From positions 44,307,754-44,371,753 of the forward strand of contig CAJQUN010000002.1 in NCBI GenBank assembly GCA_907163345.1: a stretch of 64,000 bases of DNA. The letters run 5' to 3'. Origin of the DNA: Haberlea rhodopensis. Its lineage: Eukaryota; Streptophyta; Magnoliopsida; Lamiales; Gesneriaceae. Below the pieces are notes generated by a model. The model ran no database searches and had not been told where the DNA came from. It was given only the letters and a program-made list of their open reading frames with translations. This document shows positions 1-11,145 of the stretch, in pieces. A program made the translations under genes and the position numbers. Position 1 is the stretch's first letter. Every line of letters begins with the position of its first letter.

Positions 1-960
1 TCATAAATCATCTAAAACATGTAATAAACGATCCTTAACATGAATCATCAACCCATAGCCAAAACCCCCAAAATTCGAAATCAAACCCTCACCAAATTAG
101 GGCAAAATTCGAACCATAACATCTCAATTCGATCCCAATTAAGCATCATAATACATATAAAATGTGAATTAAACCATCAATAGCAAGAATCATCACCCTT
201 GCCAAAAACCCCCAAATAATTCGAACATAAACCCTACGAATTTGGGGAAATTCGAAACAATAATTCACAATAGGCAAGGAAAATACATCACAAGCATGGA
301 AAAGGGGTAAGGAGGGTTACCCATACGAAGATCGGAAGAAAATCGACCGAAATCGAAGAACCCTAGAAATTTGGGGATCGACGCATTCCTGCAAAATCCG
401 AACTCATAACACGACCAAACTTCGAATTGCCGGTGTAGAAAGGAGCGCCTGGACGAGACGAAGCCACCGGTAGGTCGGACGCGCCGAACGGCGGCCGGAC
501 GGCGGCGGGCGAAGCGTTTTTGTGCGCGGGGGGGCTGGAGCAGACGGAATCGGCTGGGAGAGAGAGAGAGGCGGGTTGGAGGGCTGAGATGGAATTTTAA
601 TTAAAATCTCGGGTTCAACTGGTATTTATAGCAAAAATACCCCGAAATACTAATAGCCCCACAAATACACCGTGATTCATTAAAAATCATCTGTTTTCAA
701 AAACTCTCTCTCTAACCCCAAAACCCCCTACCGGTGCTCACACAAGCACCCGAGATTCCGAGACACATCAAAAACCCAACTCTTAGGTTTTACACCGTAA
801 TGTGAATACAATCTCAACCTCGGGATCCAACGATCCCAACTACCCAAATAAACGAGCCCAGAAAGCCCAACATCGCGATTAAACTCCAAATCGCTACGTA
901 AAACAACTTTAGGGGTTATTTATACTCCGGGACTTACACCTATAATCCCTGGTCATCACA
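1..960 (-). repeat. fam1 LTR, 5' part, minus strand
   Basis: Read on the minus strand this begins TGTGATGACC at 960 and matches the first ~960 bases of the fam1 LTRs at 33620 and 39875: the Ile-like GGATCCCGAGGTTGAGAT block, a TATA box, and a GC-rich GCCGCCG leader. It is cut by the window edge, so its remainder and any internal region lie upstream. It abuts a plus-strand fam1 LTR lacking its first ~29 bases, which fits insertion of one fam1 copy into another in opposite orientation. Confidence 0.85.
623..630 (-). promoter_or_regulatory. TATA box of minus-strand fam1 LTR
   Basis: TATAAATA on the minus strand, in the same LTR position as the TATA boxes at 1262, 33948 and 40202. It is followed by a GC-rich, CT-rich leader, so it is the likely LTR promoter. 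Inferred from position and sequence only. Confidence 0.55.
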
Positions 961-1261
961 CCCGGAGTGTTAATAACCCCTAAAGTTGGTTTACGTGGCG
1001 ATTTGGAGTTTAATCGAGGTGTTAGGCCTTCTGGGCTCATTTATTTGGGTGTTGGGATTGTTGGATCCCGAGGTTGAGATTGTATTCTCATTGCGGTGAT
1101 AAACCTAAGAGTTGGGTTGTTGAAGTGTCTCGGGATCTCGGGTGCTTTGTGTGGGCACCGGTAGGGGGTTTTGGAGTTAGAGATAGAGTTTTTGAAAACA
1201 GATGATTTTTAATGAATCATGATGTATTTGTGGGGCTATTAGTATTTCGGGGTATTTTTGC

Positions 1262-1269
1262 TATAAATA
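1262..1269 (+). promoter_or_regulatory. TATA box of fam1 LTR
   Basis: TATAAATA preceded by GC and followed by CCAGTTGAACCCGGGATTTTAA, matching the same site in the intact element. Likely start region of LTR transcription; inferred. Confidence 0.55.
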
Positions 1270-2251
1270 CCAGTTGAACCCGGGATTTTAATTTTAGAAC
1301 TCATTTTTTCCCCTCCAACCCGTCACCCTCTCTCTCTCCCCGTCGGCCCCCGATTTCCCCCAGCCCCCACGCACAAAAGCGGTGCGCCCGCCGCCGTCCG
1401 GCCGCCTTTCGGCTCGTGCGACCCGCCACCGGCTTCGTCTCGTCGAGGCGCAGCTATCCCCTCCGGCAATTGAGAGTTTCGTCGCGTTTTGAAGTCGGAT
1501 TTTGCGGGAAAGCGTCGATCCCCAATTTCTAGGGTTTATCGGATTTCGACCGATTTACTTCCGATTTTCGATTGGGTAACCTTTCTTACCCCTTTTTCAT
1601 GCTTCTCATGTAATTCCCTGCTAAATTTGGGTGGTTTTGGTTCGAATTAATTCTCGATTTTCGTAGGATTTGAGTTCGAATTTTGGGGGTTTTGGCATGT
1701 GGGGTTATTATTCATGTTGTTGATTGATTAATTCATGTTTTAGATGAATTATGGTGTTTAATTGGGTTCGAATTGTGGAGTGAGGGTTCGAAAAGTTTAG
1801 GGGAGTTCTTGAGCATTTTTCGCTGATGTCTCATTTGTTTCCCTCCCTGCATGTGCTCCACCCCGAGTATTTTAAATGGTTAATTGTCGTGTGTTGACTA
1901 TTTTTGAGGGTTATGGGTGTGCTTGAGCATGGGTTGCATGTTCGTAAATAATTGTGAATTATTTATCGTGTTAGCACATCGTTCCTCGGGGCATGGAACT
2001 CGAGCAAGGTTTGGCTCGGACTTCGGAGATTTAAGGTACGTGCGACGTACGAGCATTACTTTATATGAGAGCATTTGTGAAATGCATAATGTATTTTGAT
2101 TGCATTGATGGTTGTGCGTATGGTTATAAATGTGTGTTGATATAGTTATGGGACGACCCAATCTTGACATCGCCGCCACAAGGGGGCGTGATACTAGAGT
2201 AGTATGACCTTATAATAGATATGGGGTACTGAGTTTATATGACTATTGTAG

Positions 2252-2498
2252 GGCATTTGAGATGCCTGAGAATGATCGTGGAATCATGCATTCATTATAA
2301 GACATGTGAGATGTCTAAGTGAAATGGAGAATTGGTAAAATAAATGCTAGGCATTTGAGCTATCTGTGATTGGTAGCAAAGTTGAAAATCAGTATTAGAT
2401 ATCGAGATATCTATATTTGTATGTATAATGAATTTGGAATCATTAATTATTGATACTTGAGAATCAGGCATGCTATGAGTTAAATCAATGTGTTGATT
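2252..2498 (+). repeat. Stem-loop run inside fam1 LTR
   Basis: Successive short inverted repeats: GGCATTTGAGATGCC (2252-2266), AGACATGTGAGATGTCT (2300-2316), AGATATCGAGATATCT (2397-2412) and AATCAATGTGTTGATT (2483-2498). In the first three the stems differ while the loop stays close to NGAG. The run is repeated in the LTRs at 33620 and 39875. Confidence 0.7.
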
Positions 2499-3385
2499 TA
2501 CTGATTTTTGAGATTTGATGAGTTTGATGATTGTGAGAACAGGGACAGTACACGGAATCCCGGATGAGGACGTTGCCATCCAGGGAGTATCATTTAAAAT
2601 TCATTAGTATTTACTTTTGTTGTAAATTATGAATTTCATTATTGTGATTATGGGATTTTGTGTATTGGTATGCTCACCCCGTTGGGGGCTGTCTCTGTTG
2701 GGGCAGGTGAACAGGTACATCGATGGCTGTGGAGCTGAGCTCGAGCTGTTGATTGGGTGTACTCCCAGGATCGTGGTACCAGGGCTTGATGGAGCACGGT
2801 ATCGTATAGAGTACTTATATACACCCGAAGGTTATATACATATTTATGATGCTCGCATGTGAGCACGGTTATGCTTGTATATGGGTTGTATATAAAGGCA
2901 TGAGCCTTTCTCTCTTTCATTCTATGTTGCATGCAATTAAGAGTAGAATTGCTAATGATATGAGAGTCATGGGTGTATTATGTGGGTGTTGAAACCCATT
3001 TATGTTGTCTTATGTGTGGTGTCTTCCCTGGCTGGGAATTTACTTAGCGTTGCTGTGTTCTGTTGAGTATGTGTTTTCCCTGGCCGTGAACTATATATTG
3101 TGATGCGCTTTTATTTCGGGATGGCTCTATTTATGGGGAGACTCTGCCCAAATTTTTATAAAAGTCTACCATGTGAAAAGTGGTGTAATGGGGATGGAAA
3201 TGGGCGGAATCTATGAGTCTAATTGTGGGTAGAGATGATCTTAATGTTGAATATTAAAGAAATTTTGTAATTGCCATTCAATGGTAAAGTATCATCTGTG
3301 TTTCCCGATTGATTTTATTGAAAGCATGTGCCACACATAGTGGTCTAATACACTAATCAAGGGTTAAGGGCTGGGGGTCCTTACA

Positions 3386-4214
3386 GGATCAATCCTTCAA
3401 AAGCATTAAGAACAATAACACATGCACATAGAAGATGTATGAATTCAATCAATCAATAATATTAAAGGAAAAATAATGTTTAAGATATTTCTCAATCATC
3501 CAAAACACATTAAATCCAATAATAATTCAAAACTAAAATATAAAAGTAAAAGCAAACTCCCAAGTCAACTTCGTTCGTTAATTCTCGATCCTTCCTCGCT
3601 TCTTTCTCGATCGTGCTCCTCGATTATCTTGTTGGCTTGTTCCAAATCATAAGGTGAAGGTTGAAGGTTGAATGGTAGAAGGATGGAGGCTGGACATATG
3701 AGAGGGAAGTGAAGGAAATTCGTGTGATGTTGAATGGACGAAGACGAAGTGAAGAATTGGGGCGTGAGATATATTGAGGAAATAAAGATGGCGTGAGGTT
3801 TAATTGGTTGAAAGAGAATGAGATGGCGTTAGTTGATTGGTCAAGAGAGATGTGAGGCGTGTTATTGATATAAGGGAAGGTTCTGATTGGTGGAGTTTGG
3901 TGAAAGAGACGTGTGAATATGTTTGGTTGGTGAATTGTGCGTGAGTAGTGATGATGAGAGAGGCTGGCAAGTCCGATTGATCGTGATGCAATCTCGATCG
4001 ATCGAGCCATTTTATATTTTATATTTTATTTTTTTTCTTGTCTTCGACGCGTTCGCTCGATTTGGTACTTTTTCATCATTTTGTGTCATTTCCTCTATTT
4101 TTATGCATTTCAACATTGATTCCTGAAACATATAAATATATACCAAAAGATTCGTCCATGAATCAATACTGATACTCAGCAATAGAATGATACTACCTCA
4201 CCTTATTTTACTTG
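3386..4214. other. Intergenic, no gene recognised
   Basis: AT-rich DNA with short open frames but no recognisable protein. One TCTCGATCGATCGAG palindrome lies at about 3991-4006, the type of motif found in arrays in the fam5 LTR. It could be a decayed repeat; I cannot assign it. Confidence 0.4.
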
Positions 4215-4394
4215 ACCGATTTCCCGGCCTGATTGGGTTAAAATGCAGATCATTCAACGCTGGTTCTATCCTACCGATCTCCCGACCTGCTTGGGTTAAA
4301 ATGAAGATCATTCAACGCTGGTTCTAACCTACCGATCTCCCGACCTGCTTGGGTTAAAATGAAGATCATTCAACGCTGATTCTAACCTACCGAC
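4215..4394 (+). repeat. 58-bp tandem repeat, three copies plus a partial
   Basis: Units start ACCGATTTC at 4215 and ACCGATCTC at 4273 and 4331, with a partial unit (ACCGACCT) at 4389. Each holds CCCG(A/G)CCTG, a GGGTTAAAATG block and GATCATTCAACGCTG. The spacing is 58 bp. The copies differ by only a few bases. Confidence 0.85.
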
Positions 4395-5033
4395 CTAATA
4401 AGAAGACCTAATTCTCCAAGCTCCTACATAATCTGTCAGCAATGATGCTCATTAATCTAGAAAGCTCTTGACTTCTTGTCTCTAGTAATGATTTGACCAA
4501 GTCCACATTAATCAAGCACGTCCTGAGATTTCAGGAAGTGGAAATAAATAACGGCTTTATTAGTGGGTGCACGTACCCTGGAATCCCGGGAATGGTGTAT
4601 ATCGTGGCCTTACTGCATTAAGGTGTGTCTTCACAAGGTAAACACTATAAATAGATCGTTGATACAGGATTTCAGGTATGCTTTTTTGCTTATACACGCC
4701 TACATACATCAGCTATTCTATTACGATTTTCCCCCCATATTTCCCGTCATCTGACTTGAGCGTCGGAGGGGACATGCCGGAAAAATCACCCTTCTAACAC
4801 TTGTTTCGTATCTCAACAGGTCATTCAGGATCTATCCCTTGTTATTTATTCCATTGAAGAGCATAAAGAGAGGTAATTTAATTCATCATTGATACTTTGC
4901 AAATCATCACCCTTTTTGGGAGTATCAAATACGAAAATCATTAGAAAATCATATCTAAATAGGTGTAAAACGACACTTTTCAACAAGATTGAAATGATGT
5001 ATGGATATGTGCTTGAATCTCAATCCAATCTCC
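4395..5033. other. Intergenic ending in a Copia 3' internal tail
   Basis: No protein is recognised. The last part (about 4960-5033) runs into a polypurine tract and an LTR, so it is probably the 3' untranslated tail of a Copia element whose coding part is gone or lost. Confidence 0.4.
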
Positions 5034-5045
5034 AAGTGGGAGAAA
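5034..5045 (+). other. Polypurine tract of a Copia element
   Basis: AAGTGGGAGAAA lies directly before the TGTCGGCAACC start of an LTR. A CAAGTGGGAGA-type tract in this position is the usual plus-strand primer of plant Copia elements. Confidence 0.65.
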
Positions 5046-5475
5046 TGTCGGCAACCAACTTTGCCAAATTGCACAGACAAATTAAATGTATGCATTTAAT
5101 AAATCTGTTGGACGAAGGAAAGTTGGCAGCTGAATTTTATTAAAGCAGACGCGGTTTGAACACGGAGAGAGCTCCTATAAATAGGGATCTTCTCCACTCA
5201 TTTCCAGTATCTCATTTCAGAGTGTTCTCTCAAATATACATTTGAGTATGTATTTCTATAATATTTGTGAGGTAGTTTTCTCCTATATTGAGAGTGTTGT
5301 TCTCTTTGAAAGATAGAGAGATGTTGTAACCCACAAAATATTATTGTGGAATCTTTTCATCTTGCCCGTGGTTTTTACCCTAATAATTTTAGGGGTTTCC
5401 ACCTAAATTATGGTGTTCATTTTATTCTTCATTTTCGCTATTTTGTATCTCATGATGCCGCACCTGGGGCCAACA
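5046..5475 (+). repeat. Copia 3' LTR
   Basis: About 430 bp, from TGTCGGCAACC to GGGGCCAACA. It has a TATA box (TATAAATA, 5176-5183) after a CGCGGTTTGAACACGGAGAG block, then a CT-rich leader (TTCTCTCAAATA, TTGTTCTCTTTG). This architecture is typical of short Copia LTRs. It follows a polypurine tract, so it is a 3' LTR. No pol sequence is found upstream in the window. Confidence 0.7.
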
Positions 5476-5718
5476 TTATTGCCTTTTTTGTTATCCATTT
5501 ATCTACTCTATTAAGATGTGTGCATTTTCAAGGTTGGTTTTTAAATAGCCTCCAACAAAGAATTTATAGAATGATAGAATTCTTGATAAAAACCAATTCA
5601 ATTATTCAAACAAAAAAAAACATGCACACTCTAAAATTTCCATTAGTTAATCGTAGATATTTGTCTCAAATTTGTCTGTAACATAGATATTGGTCCCATG
5701 TTGCCAGCAATTAGAAAA
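5476..5718. other. Intergenic, nothing recognised
   Basis: Short AT-rich spacer between the Copia LTR and the fold-back element. Confidence 0.4.
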
Positions 5719-6253
5719 TAGGGAAATTTACCAAAAACATCATATAGTTTGGTCCAAATTTCATTTTGCAACCATTCTTTGAAAAATTACAGTTTACATC
5801 CTCAACTTCATGAATTGTAACATTTTGCATCCTTTTAACTCGATTTTGTGCTTTTATCAAAAATTTATCGCTCCATTTCATCACCGCCTTACATAATCAA
5901 ACTTAGATCCACTTAAACTAGTTATTACAAATTTTTAAAAAATCAAAATTAATATCGGAGGTGTCAAAATTTCATTTTTCGTAATCGTTAATTAGAGAAT
6001 TTCGATACTAAAAATATTATTTCTATTTTTTAAAAAAATTTGGAATAACAAGTTTAAATGGATATAAGTTTGAGTATGTTAGGTGATGATCGAATTTGGC
6101 GATAAATCTTCGATAAAAAACCAAAGTCGAGTCAATAGCATGAAAAGTGTTACAATTCATGAAATTCGAGGATGGTAAACTGTAATTTTTCAAATAACGG
6201 TTCGAAAGTGAGATTTAGACCAAACTATAGGATGTTTTGTGTAATTTTCCCTA
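5719..6253. mobile_element. Fold-back MITE (full-length inverted repeat)
   Basis: The two halves are inverted copies of each other over nearly their whole length. The left arm starts GGGAAATTTACCAAAAACAT and the right arm ends in its complement-like TGTAATTTTCCC. Pairing continues through ATTACAGTTTAC, TCATGAATTGTAACA, TTTATCGC and TCCATTTAAAC-like blocks to the centre near 5985. TA dinucleotides flank both ends (5719-5720, 6252-6253), which fits a Tc1/Mariner-type (Stowaway) duplication. No coding capacity. Arms of ~260 bp could give a long hairpin RNA if transcribed. Superfamily is uncertain. Confidence 0.85.
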
Positions 6254-6960
6254 ATAAATATTTTTGACAGATTTGAAGACTAGACTTGGATCAGTTGACT
6301 TGAATATTGAACTCTAAAAGACTTTTATTTTTATTTAGCAAAAGCAGTACTATAATTAAATAAATTTCTAAATGCTAAAATAAGTATTGAATAATTTTGT
6401 ATAATGTTTGTAAATAACAATTAAAGAGTATAATAATCTATTTCAGGTGAAAAACCATTTCCCTGCATATTTATATACACGTAAATATATTTGAATAATA
6501 TGATATTTGAATAATATGATTATCAAATTTATAACAATTTTTCTAAATAACATCTGATTCTACAACTCCACTTGTGCAATGGTGTTGTCGGGCAATAAGA
6601 ATTCTCTCACGCACTGCCATAAGCTCAGCTAGAGAAGGTGAAAAATATCCATGGGTGCGTGAAGCATGTTAGATGAGGACCAACCCAGTATCATCTCTGA
6701 TAACCACCCCAATCCCAACAAAGTCCAATCCCTGATGAATCGCAGCATCAACATTATCTTAACTCTCTAGTGAATCTTAGACGACAAATCTGAATTTAGA
6801 AGTGAGAAAGTGGAAGAATTACATGTTGGTAACAACCAACTTCATATATGGATATGTTGGTAACAACAAACTTCATTTATGGTCCATTAGTTCAACATTA
6901 ATTTTCAGATTTTATTTCTCGTAAAAACCGATGGAAAAAACTAAGGTTCTATGATGCTTG
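6254..6960. other. Intergenic, nothing recognised
   Basis: AT-rich; includes short TATATT runs near 6480-6540. No protein or repeat family recognised. Confidence 0.4.
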
Positions 6961-7342
6961 TGTTAGCATAAATGCCCTACAAGCCAAACGTTGGCCCAAT
7001 GGGCTTTATTAACTAGCTCAATTAGTTGATTACAACTATAAATATTACTTTTGTATCTAGGGTTAAATGAATCAATCACTCTCAATCAATTCACTATCTC
7101 TCACAAAAGCTAACATCAAACTAGCACCGGTGCTGAGCTTGTAGATCTGGTCAGGTTGATTGGACTAGATGATCACCGCCATCAGATTCACGTCGGTGAA
7201 CGATAAATCTTTTTCGTGCATTATATTGGATTTATGCATATAAATATATGAAGCAGGCGCAATCCTCCTTCCCTGGTCGAGATCTGTTTACTGTTTTATT
7301 CCGCTGCGTTTGGATCTGACGCCGAGATACTGAAACCCAACA
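6961..7342 (+). repeat. Copia 5' LTR
   Basis: 382 bp from TGTTAGCATAAATG to GAAACCCAACA. A likely TATA box (CTATAAATATT) lies at about 7037, and the leader has CTCTCAATCAATTCACTATCTC. A primer-binding site follows after one base, so this is a 5' LTR. The internal region is lost within ~25 bases of it, where a minus-strand LTR piece begins. Confidence 0.8.
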
Positions 7343-7343
7343 G

Positions 7344-7359
7344 TGGTATCAGAGTCAGG
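7344..7359 (+). other. Primer-binding site (initiator tRNA-Met)
   Basis: TGGTATCAGAGTCAGG, matching the plant retroelement site complementary to the 3' end of initiator tRNA-Met except in its last bases. It defines 6961-7342 as a 5' LTR. Confidence 0.75.
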
Positions 7360-7364
7360 TTGCG

Positions 7365-8626
7365 CTTTGATTCATGTATATGATAATATAATCAATGGAT
7401 TATTTTATGGTTCTACAAATGTCATGACATATCACCATTTCACTTTCACCAATCACCAATCTCTAGTCTGTTATAACAGTGTATTTTAATGCACCTCCCT
7501 TGTCATGACAGCGGCACTAATACCCCTCGCTTCGACATATTAGTGGCATTGAATAACCTCGCTCAAATGCGACATGCGGCAATACCCTCTCTTCAACATT
7601 TGGCGGCAAATATTCTTTCCTCGCTACAATATGACATCGGCAAGTATTCTATCATCGCTTCAAGTGACGGCGGCAAAGCATTAAAATCATCACTCAAATA
7701 TAACCATGACTCATGGGATGTGCACCAATTATTCAACATACACATATGCAACCATAATGCATAATTCAACATGTATTTGCATCCACAATGCACAATTCAA
7801 TATACACTTGCATCCACAATGCATATTCCAATGAGTATATAAGATACATGTACCGTTGGGTGCCCGTACGTCTCTCTACGTACCTTTCCAAAGTAGGATT
7901 TGGTAGGACTTTACTTCCTTGGCTGTGTTGCCACCTGGGATAGTTCTATACAATCACACAAACCAATATTAGAAGCCACATAATAGCCCAATACCAAAAA
8001 TCCAACAAAAACTCAATTCCCCAAAATCTGTCTGCTGGCGATCGATCGCTATGTCAAGGCGATCGATCGCGAGCCTTACCGATCGATCGCTTTGACATAG
8101 CGATCGATCGCCAGACCTCACTGGCTCAAGGCGTTCGATCTCTCCACATATAGCGATCTATCGCTTGTACCCATTTTTGCTACGGCTTGTTGGCGATCGA
8201 TCGCTCCATTTATAGAGATCGATCGCCACACCGCACGATTTCCACCATTTTTGAGCATGAAACCATAGCTACAACCACACACACCTCAAACCAAAATCTC
8301 CTAACAACTCAACATCATAATAACCCCATAAAACCAAAAAAAAAAGACCTCAAAAATCATAACGCAACCACATACAACATATACCCAAAAACAAACCCAT
8401 TTCAAATACCTAATATAAACCCATTTCAAACACAACACATCATAAACCAAACAAGGAGAGGTTCATACCCTTCAAGGCTTCAAATTCTACCAAGAAATCC
8501 AACAATCCATGTTTTTGTAAGATTTTCTCCTCCTCCTCCAAGCAATAAACGATTTTGTGGGTTTGGGGAAATGAGGGTTATGAGTTGTTTGATAAAGAAT
8601 AAGGGTTAAAGAGGGGTAATGGGTAT
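7365..8626 (-). repeat. LTR fragment, minus strand, related to fam5
   Basis: On the minus strand it has the landmark order of the other long LTRs: a CT-rich leader (about 8620-8480), a GATCGATC palindrome array (8225-8038), the GGTACGT..ACGTACGGG block (7884-7863), tandem-repeat-like GCGAGG/GCCGC stretches (7700-7500), and TGTCATGACA near 7420. It resembles 47135-48392 in order and in parts of sequence. Both ends are missing: the first bases before the leader and the terminal CA. Confidence 0.65.
8038..8225 (-). repeat. GCGATCGATCGC palindrome array
   Basis: Seven or so near-copies of GCGATCGATCGC, some with one changed base (GCGTTCGATCTC, GCGATCTATCGC), spaced 15-35 bp apart. It occupies the position between leader and ACGTACG block that such arrays have in the other long LTRs here. 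Confidence 0.8.
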
Positions 8627-9035
8627 AAAATGCATTGGAATACAGGAAGTGTTTGTATTTACGGCTTATGCATTTACGCCTTATAATCATATTTTGTTGA
8701 ATATGGATTATTATTTGCTCATGATTTGGGGGTTGTCCTTGTAAGTACATTTTGGCATAAAAGGGGCTAAGGATGGGTTGAAACGGTGAGCTTATGAAGA
8801 GCGCTTTTGATATGGAAGGACATGATTATTTTGTATAGTTTCTACTCTAGGGTAGTGTAAAGCTATAGTTATTAACATTCATTTTGTAGGGAATGCAATT
8901 AATCCATTTGGAAGTCCTTAACTTGGCATGTAATTCCTAAAGCTCAAGGCCTCAACACGAACTTTTAAACTCTGATTATACATGTTAGCTCTACTTATGC
9001 TTTTAATTTGCACTTAAGAAACTAGGGTCCTTACA
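8627..9035 (+). repeat. 3' end of a long LTR, plus strand
   Basis: Resembles the last ~300 bases of the fam4 LTR: TTTGCTCATG..TGTCCTTGTAAGTAC, then CTACTCTAGGGTAGTGTAAAGCTATAG, TTAACATTCATT, and a terminal GGGTCCTTACA. Its first part (AAATGCATTGGAATACAGGAAG...) also resembles 36240-36400 in the fam1 internal region. No primer site follows. It joins the minus-strand LTR at about 8626. Confidence 0.65.
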
Positions 9036-10378
9036 GAAATCCATGTGGAAGTTGGATTGCATATGCTTGGAATAACGGTATGATCAAGGCGTGTTGTTTT
9101 CAACTGTTAAGTGGTATATGTTTTTTGAGCACTGAGCAGTGTATAGAGAGTGATGGACCTCTTGAAAGAGCTTGTGGTATACTCGAGAATGGTAGTCTCG
9201 AGGGAGTAGTTGATACAAAGGAATGTCATTATCGAATTGGTTCCTTTTGTTTGAGGAAGGAATGAGTTCCCTGGTAAATGTGATATCTAACCATGCAAAT
9301 GGTGTGGATATAGAAGTTAGTGCGAAATGACCAGAATTCAAATTCATTTGGTTATTGATGGTGATTTTGTGGTGAGCATGCAACGGAGTATCGTGTATGG
9401 CGTATGATGGAACTACATGTTTAGTCCAATGTTTTAATTGTGTGACAGTAGAATGTTGGAACCACGATATCATGTCTTGGACTACATTAGTGATGACATT
9501 TGAGTAGAAATATCTTTGTATTGTCTGATTGTTGAAGGTTGCTCGATTTAGTAAGCAACAGATGTACCTTATCTCTTGATGCTTCCATTGTTGTTATGGA
9601 ATTGGAAATGTAGGATTGTGTGCAGGTTTGACATACTGCGATCGATGGAAATGTTTTGTTTGACACGTTGTGTCATTGCATTGTAAAGCGCAAGTTGTTG
9701 AGATGTTATAGCGGTGATAGCTTTGTTCACATCTGAATCGCTGAGATGGTAGTTTGAAAGTAAAGACTTACTTGAATTTGGTGAGATCAAGATGTATTCA
9801 TATAAATGTTGGTGTGGGAGAATCTCTTCATATATGAGATTGGTGTGAGGGTGACATCCTCAAAGTTGATGTTTTCTTTTGGTGGTATATATGACGTGAT
9901 ACTGTGTATTGATGTCCAGTTAAATTGTTTGCGTGGCAAGTTGAGTACATGTGTGCAAGATTCAAATGCGATGAATTGTCAAGTTGTGATATATTGATGG
10001 CACTATGTATGATGGTGGTGTATGGTCAAGGATGTTAATCATAATGTTGTCGATCAGTTTTGTACGAGAAATGGGAGTTTATATATCAACAAAGTGTCGA
10101 TCTTCTACATACTCAATGTTGTGACAATGTAGTACGGGACATCGTCTTGTGAAAAGGTCTGTTCTAGTTTGGTAGATAGTTCATCTTGATGGAAGAAGAT
10201 CAGGTGTAAAACTTGCTTGAGAGGACAAATATTGTTAAGAGAATGGATTGTATGCTGTGGTCCATTGTGTTGATACATTGAGCATACCTTTGGATATTGT
10301 TGTGTTGTATGACAGACGTATGCGTCATAATGTACAGTGAGATACAGATGTGTCGTATGTGGAATGACCAATCAGGAT
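9036..10378 (+). pseudogene. Decayed internal region of fam3 element
   Basis: No open frame of useful length. The last ~45 bases, read across the fam2 insertion, join to the integrase tail at 16087: VQ(stop)DTDVSYVE(stop)PI before the insertion, then RILDRADRKLRSKV after it. This matches the fam4 polyprotein stretch just before its chromodomain-like tail. Further upstream the sequence is not alignable to pol by eye but contains several short inverted repeats (CTCTTGAAAGAG near 9160; CTCGAG pair near 9187-9202; AATCTC/GAGATT near 9820-9845), like the fam1 and fam2 internal regions. The region probably mixes the end of pol with a non-coding stem-loop stretch. Confidence 0.55.
10374..10378 (+). 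other. Target-site duplication AGGAT (left)
   Basis: AGGAT immediately before the fam2 5' LTR, repeated at 16087-16091 directly after the fam2 3' LTR. It shows that 10379-16086 went in as one unit. Confidence 0.85.
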
Positions 10379-10945
10379 TGTGATGCCCGGGAATTATAGG
10401 TGCTAATCCCGGTATGGTAATAATCCTTAATGGACTTTAATTGTGGCAGTTGTGTTTTAATTGTGGTTTTGGGACTCCCGGGGATTTTAAATCCTGTTTT
10501 TGGAGTCGTTGGATCCAAGGGATGAGATTGCATTCTCATCGTGGTGATAACCTTGGAATTTGGTTCTTGGTGGAACCTGGAGTCCGGAGTACTTTGTACT
10601 AAGGCTGGTTATGAGAATTGAGGTTAGAGAGATGATTTTTGAAAATAGATGATATTTAATGAATCATGATGTATTTGTGTAGGAGCTGATATTTTCGAGC
10701 TTTGGAGCTATATAATCTTCTTCTCCTCACCTTTAGCTTCGATTTGATTTTAGTTTTCTGCTAAATGGTTGAGTTTTGGGTTGGATTTGAAATTTGGGGG
10801 GTTTTGGTTAAAAATCTAAAATGTTGATTTTAGTGTTTTATTGAGTTTAATGGAGTATTGGTGGTGTTGAGGGAGTTAGGGGTGTTGGTTTTGAGTTTGG
10901 GTGTGAAAAACACCATTAAAGCTCGAATTTTTCGGAAACCCGCAG

Positions 10946-11145
10946 GTCGCGATCGATCGCGGCTTGGCGCCGATCGATCGCGACATGTTGCTGATTTTAG
11001 GAAGGCGATGAATAGTCTCGGCGATCGATCGTGAAGAATAGGCGATCGATCGCGAGGGTCTTGGCGATCGATCGCGGATGGCAGTGTTGCGGGCAGTGGA
11101 CTCGCGCGATCGATCGCGACTGAAGGGCGATCGATCGCGGCCCTG
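10946..11145 (+). repeat. GCGATCGATCGC palindrome array
   Basis: About seven copies of CGATCGATCG with GCG or GGC flanks, in the transcribed part of the fam2 5' LTR. The equivalent 3' LTR array (14455-14606) has fewer intact copies, so copies have been lost or gained between the two LTRs. Confidence 0.85.

Larger units (their letters stand above)
961..3385 (+). repeat. fam1 LTR, solo or detached, missing first ~29 bases
   Basis: Collinear with the 33620-35996 LTR from CCCGGAGTGTTAATAACC through to the terminal GGTCCTTACA. It holds the fam1 landmarks: TATA box 1262-1269, GGTACGT..ACGTACGAGCA block at 2035-2055, stem-loop run 2252-2500, and the TATGCTCACC...GGGGCAGGTG block at 2668-2708. No primer-binding site follows position 3385, so it is not a working 5' LTR. 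A target-site duplication cannot be tested because the first bases are missing. Confidence 0.85.

Noticed and set aside
8187..8609. 140-codon frame on the plus strand
   Set aside because: Antisense to an LTR leader and palindrome array; the protein is Asn/Thr/Pro-biased and starts in GATCGATC repeats.
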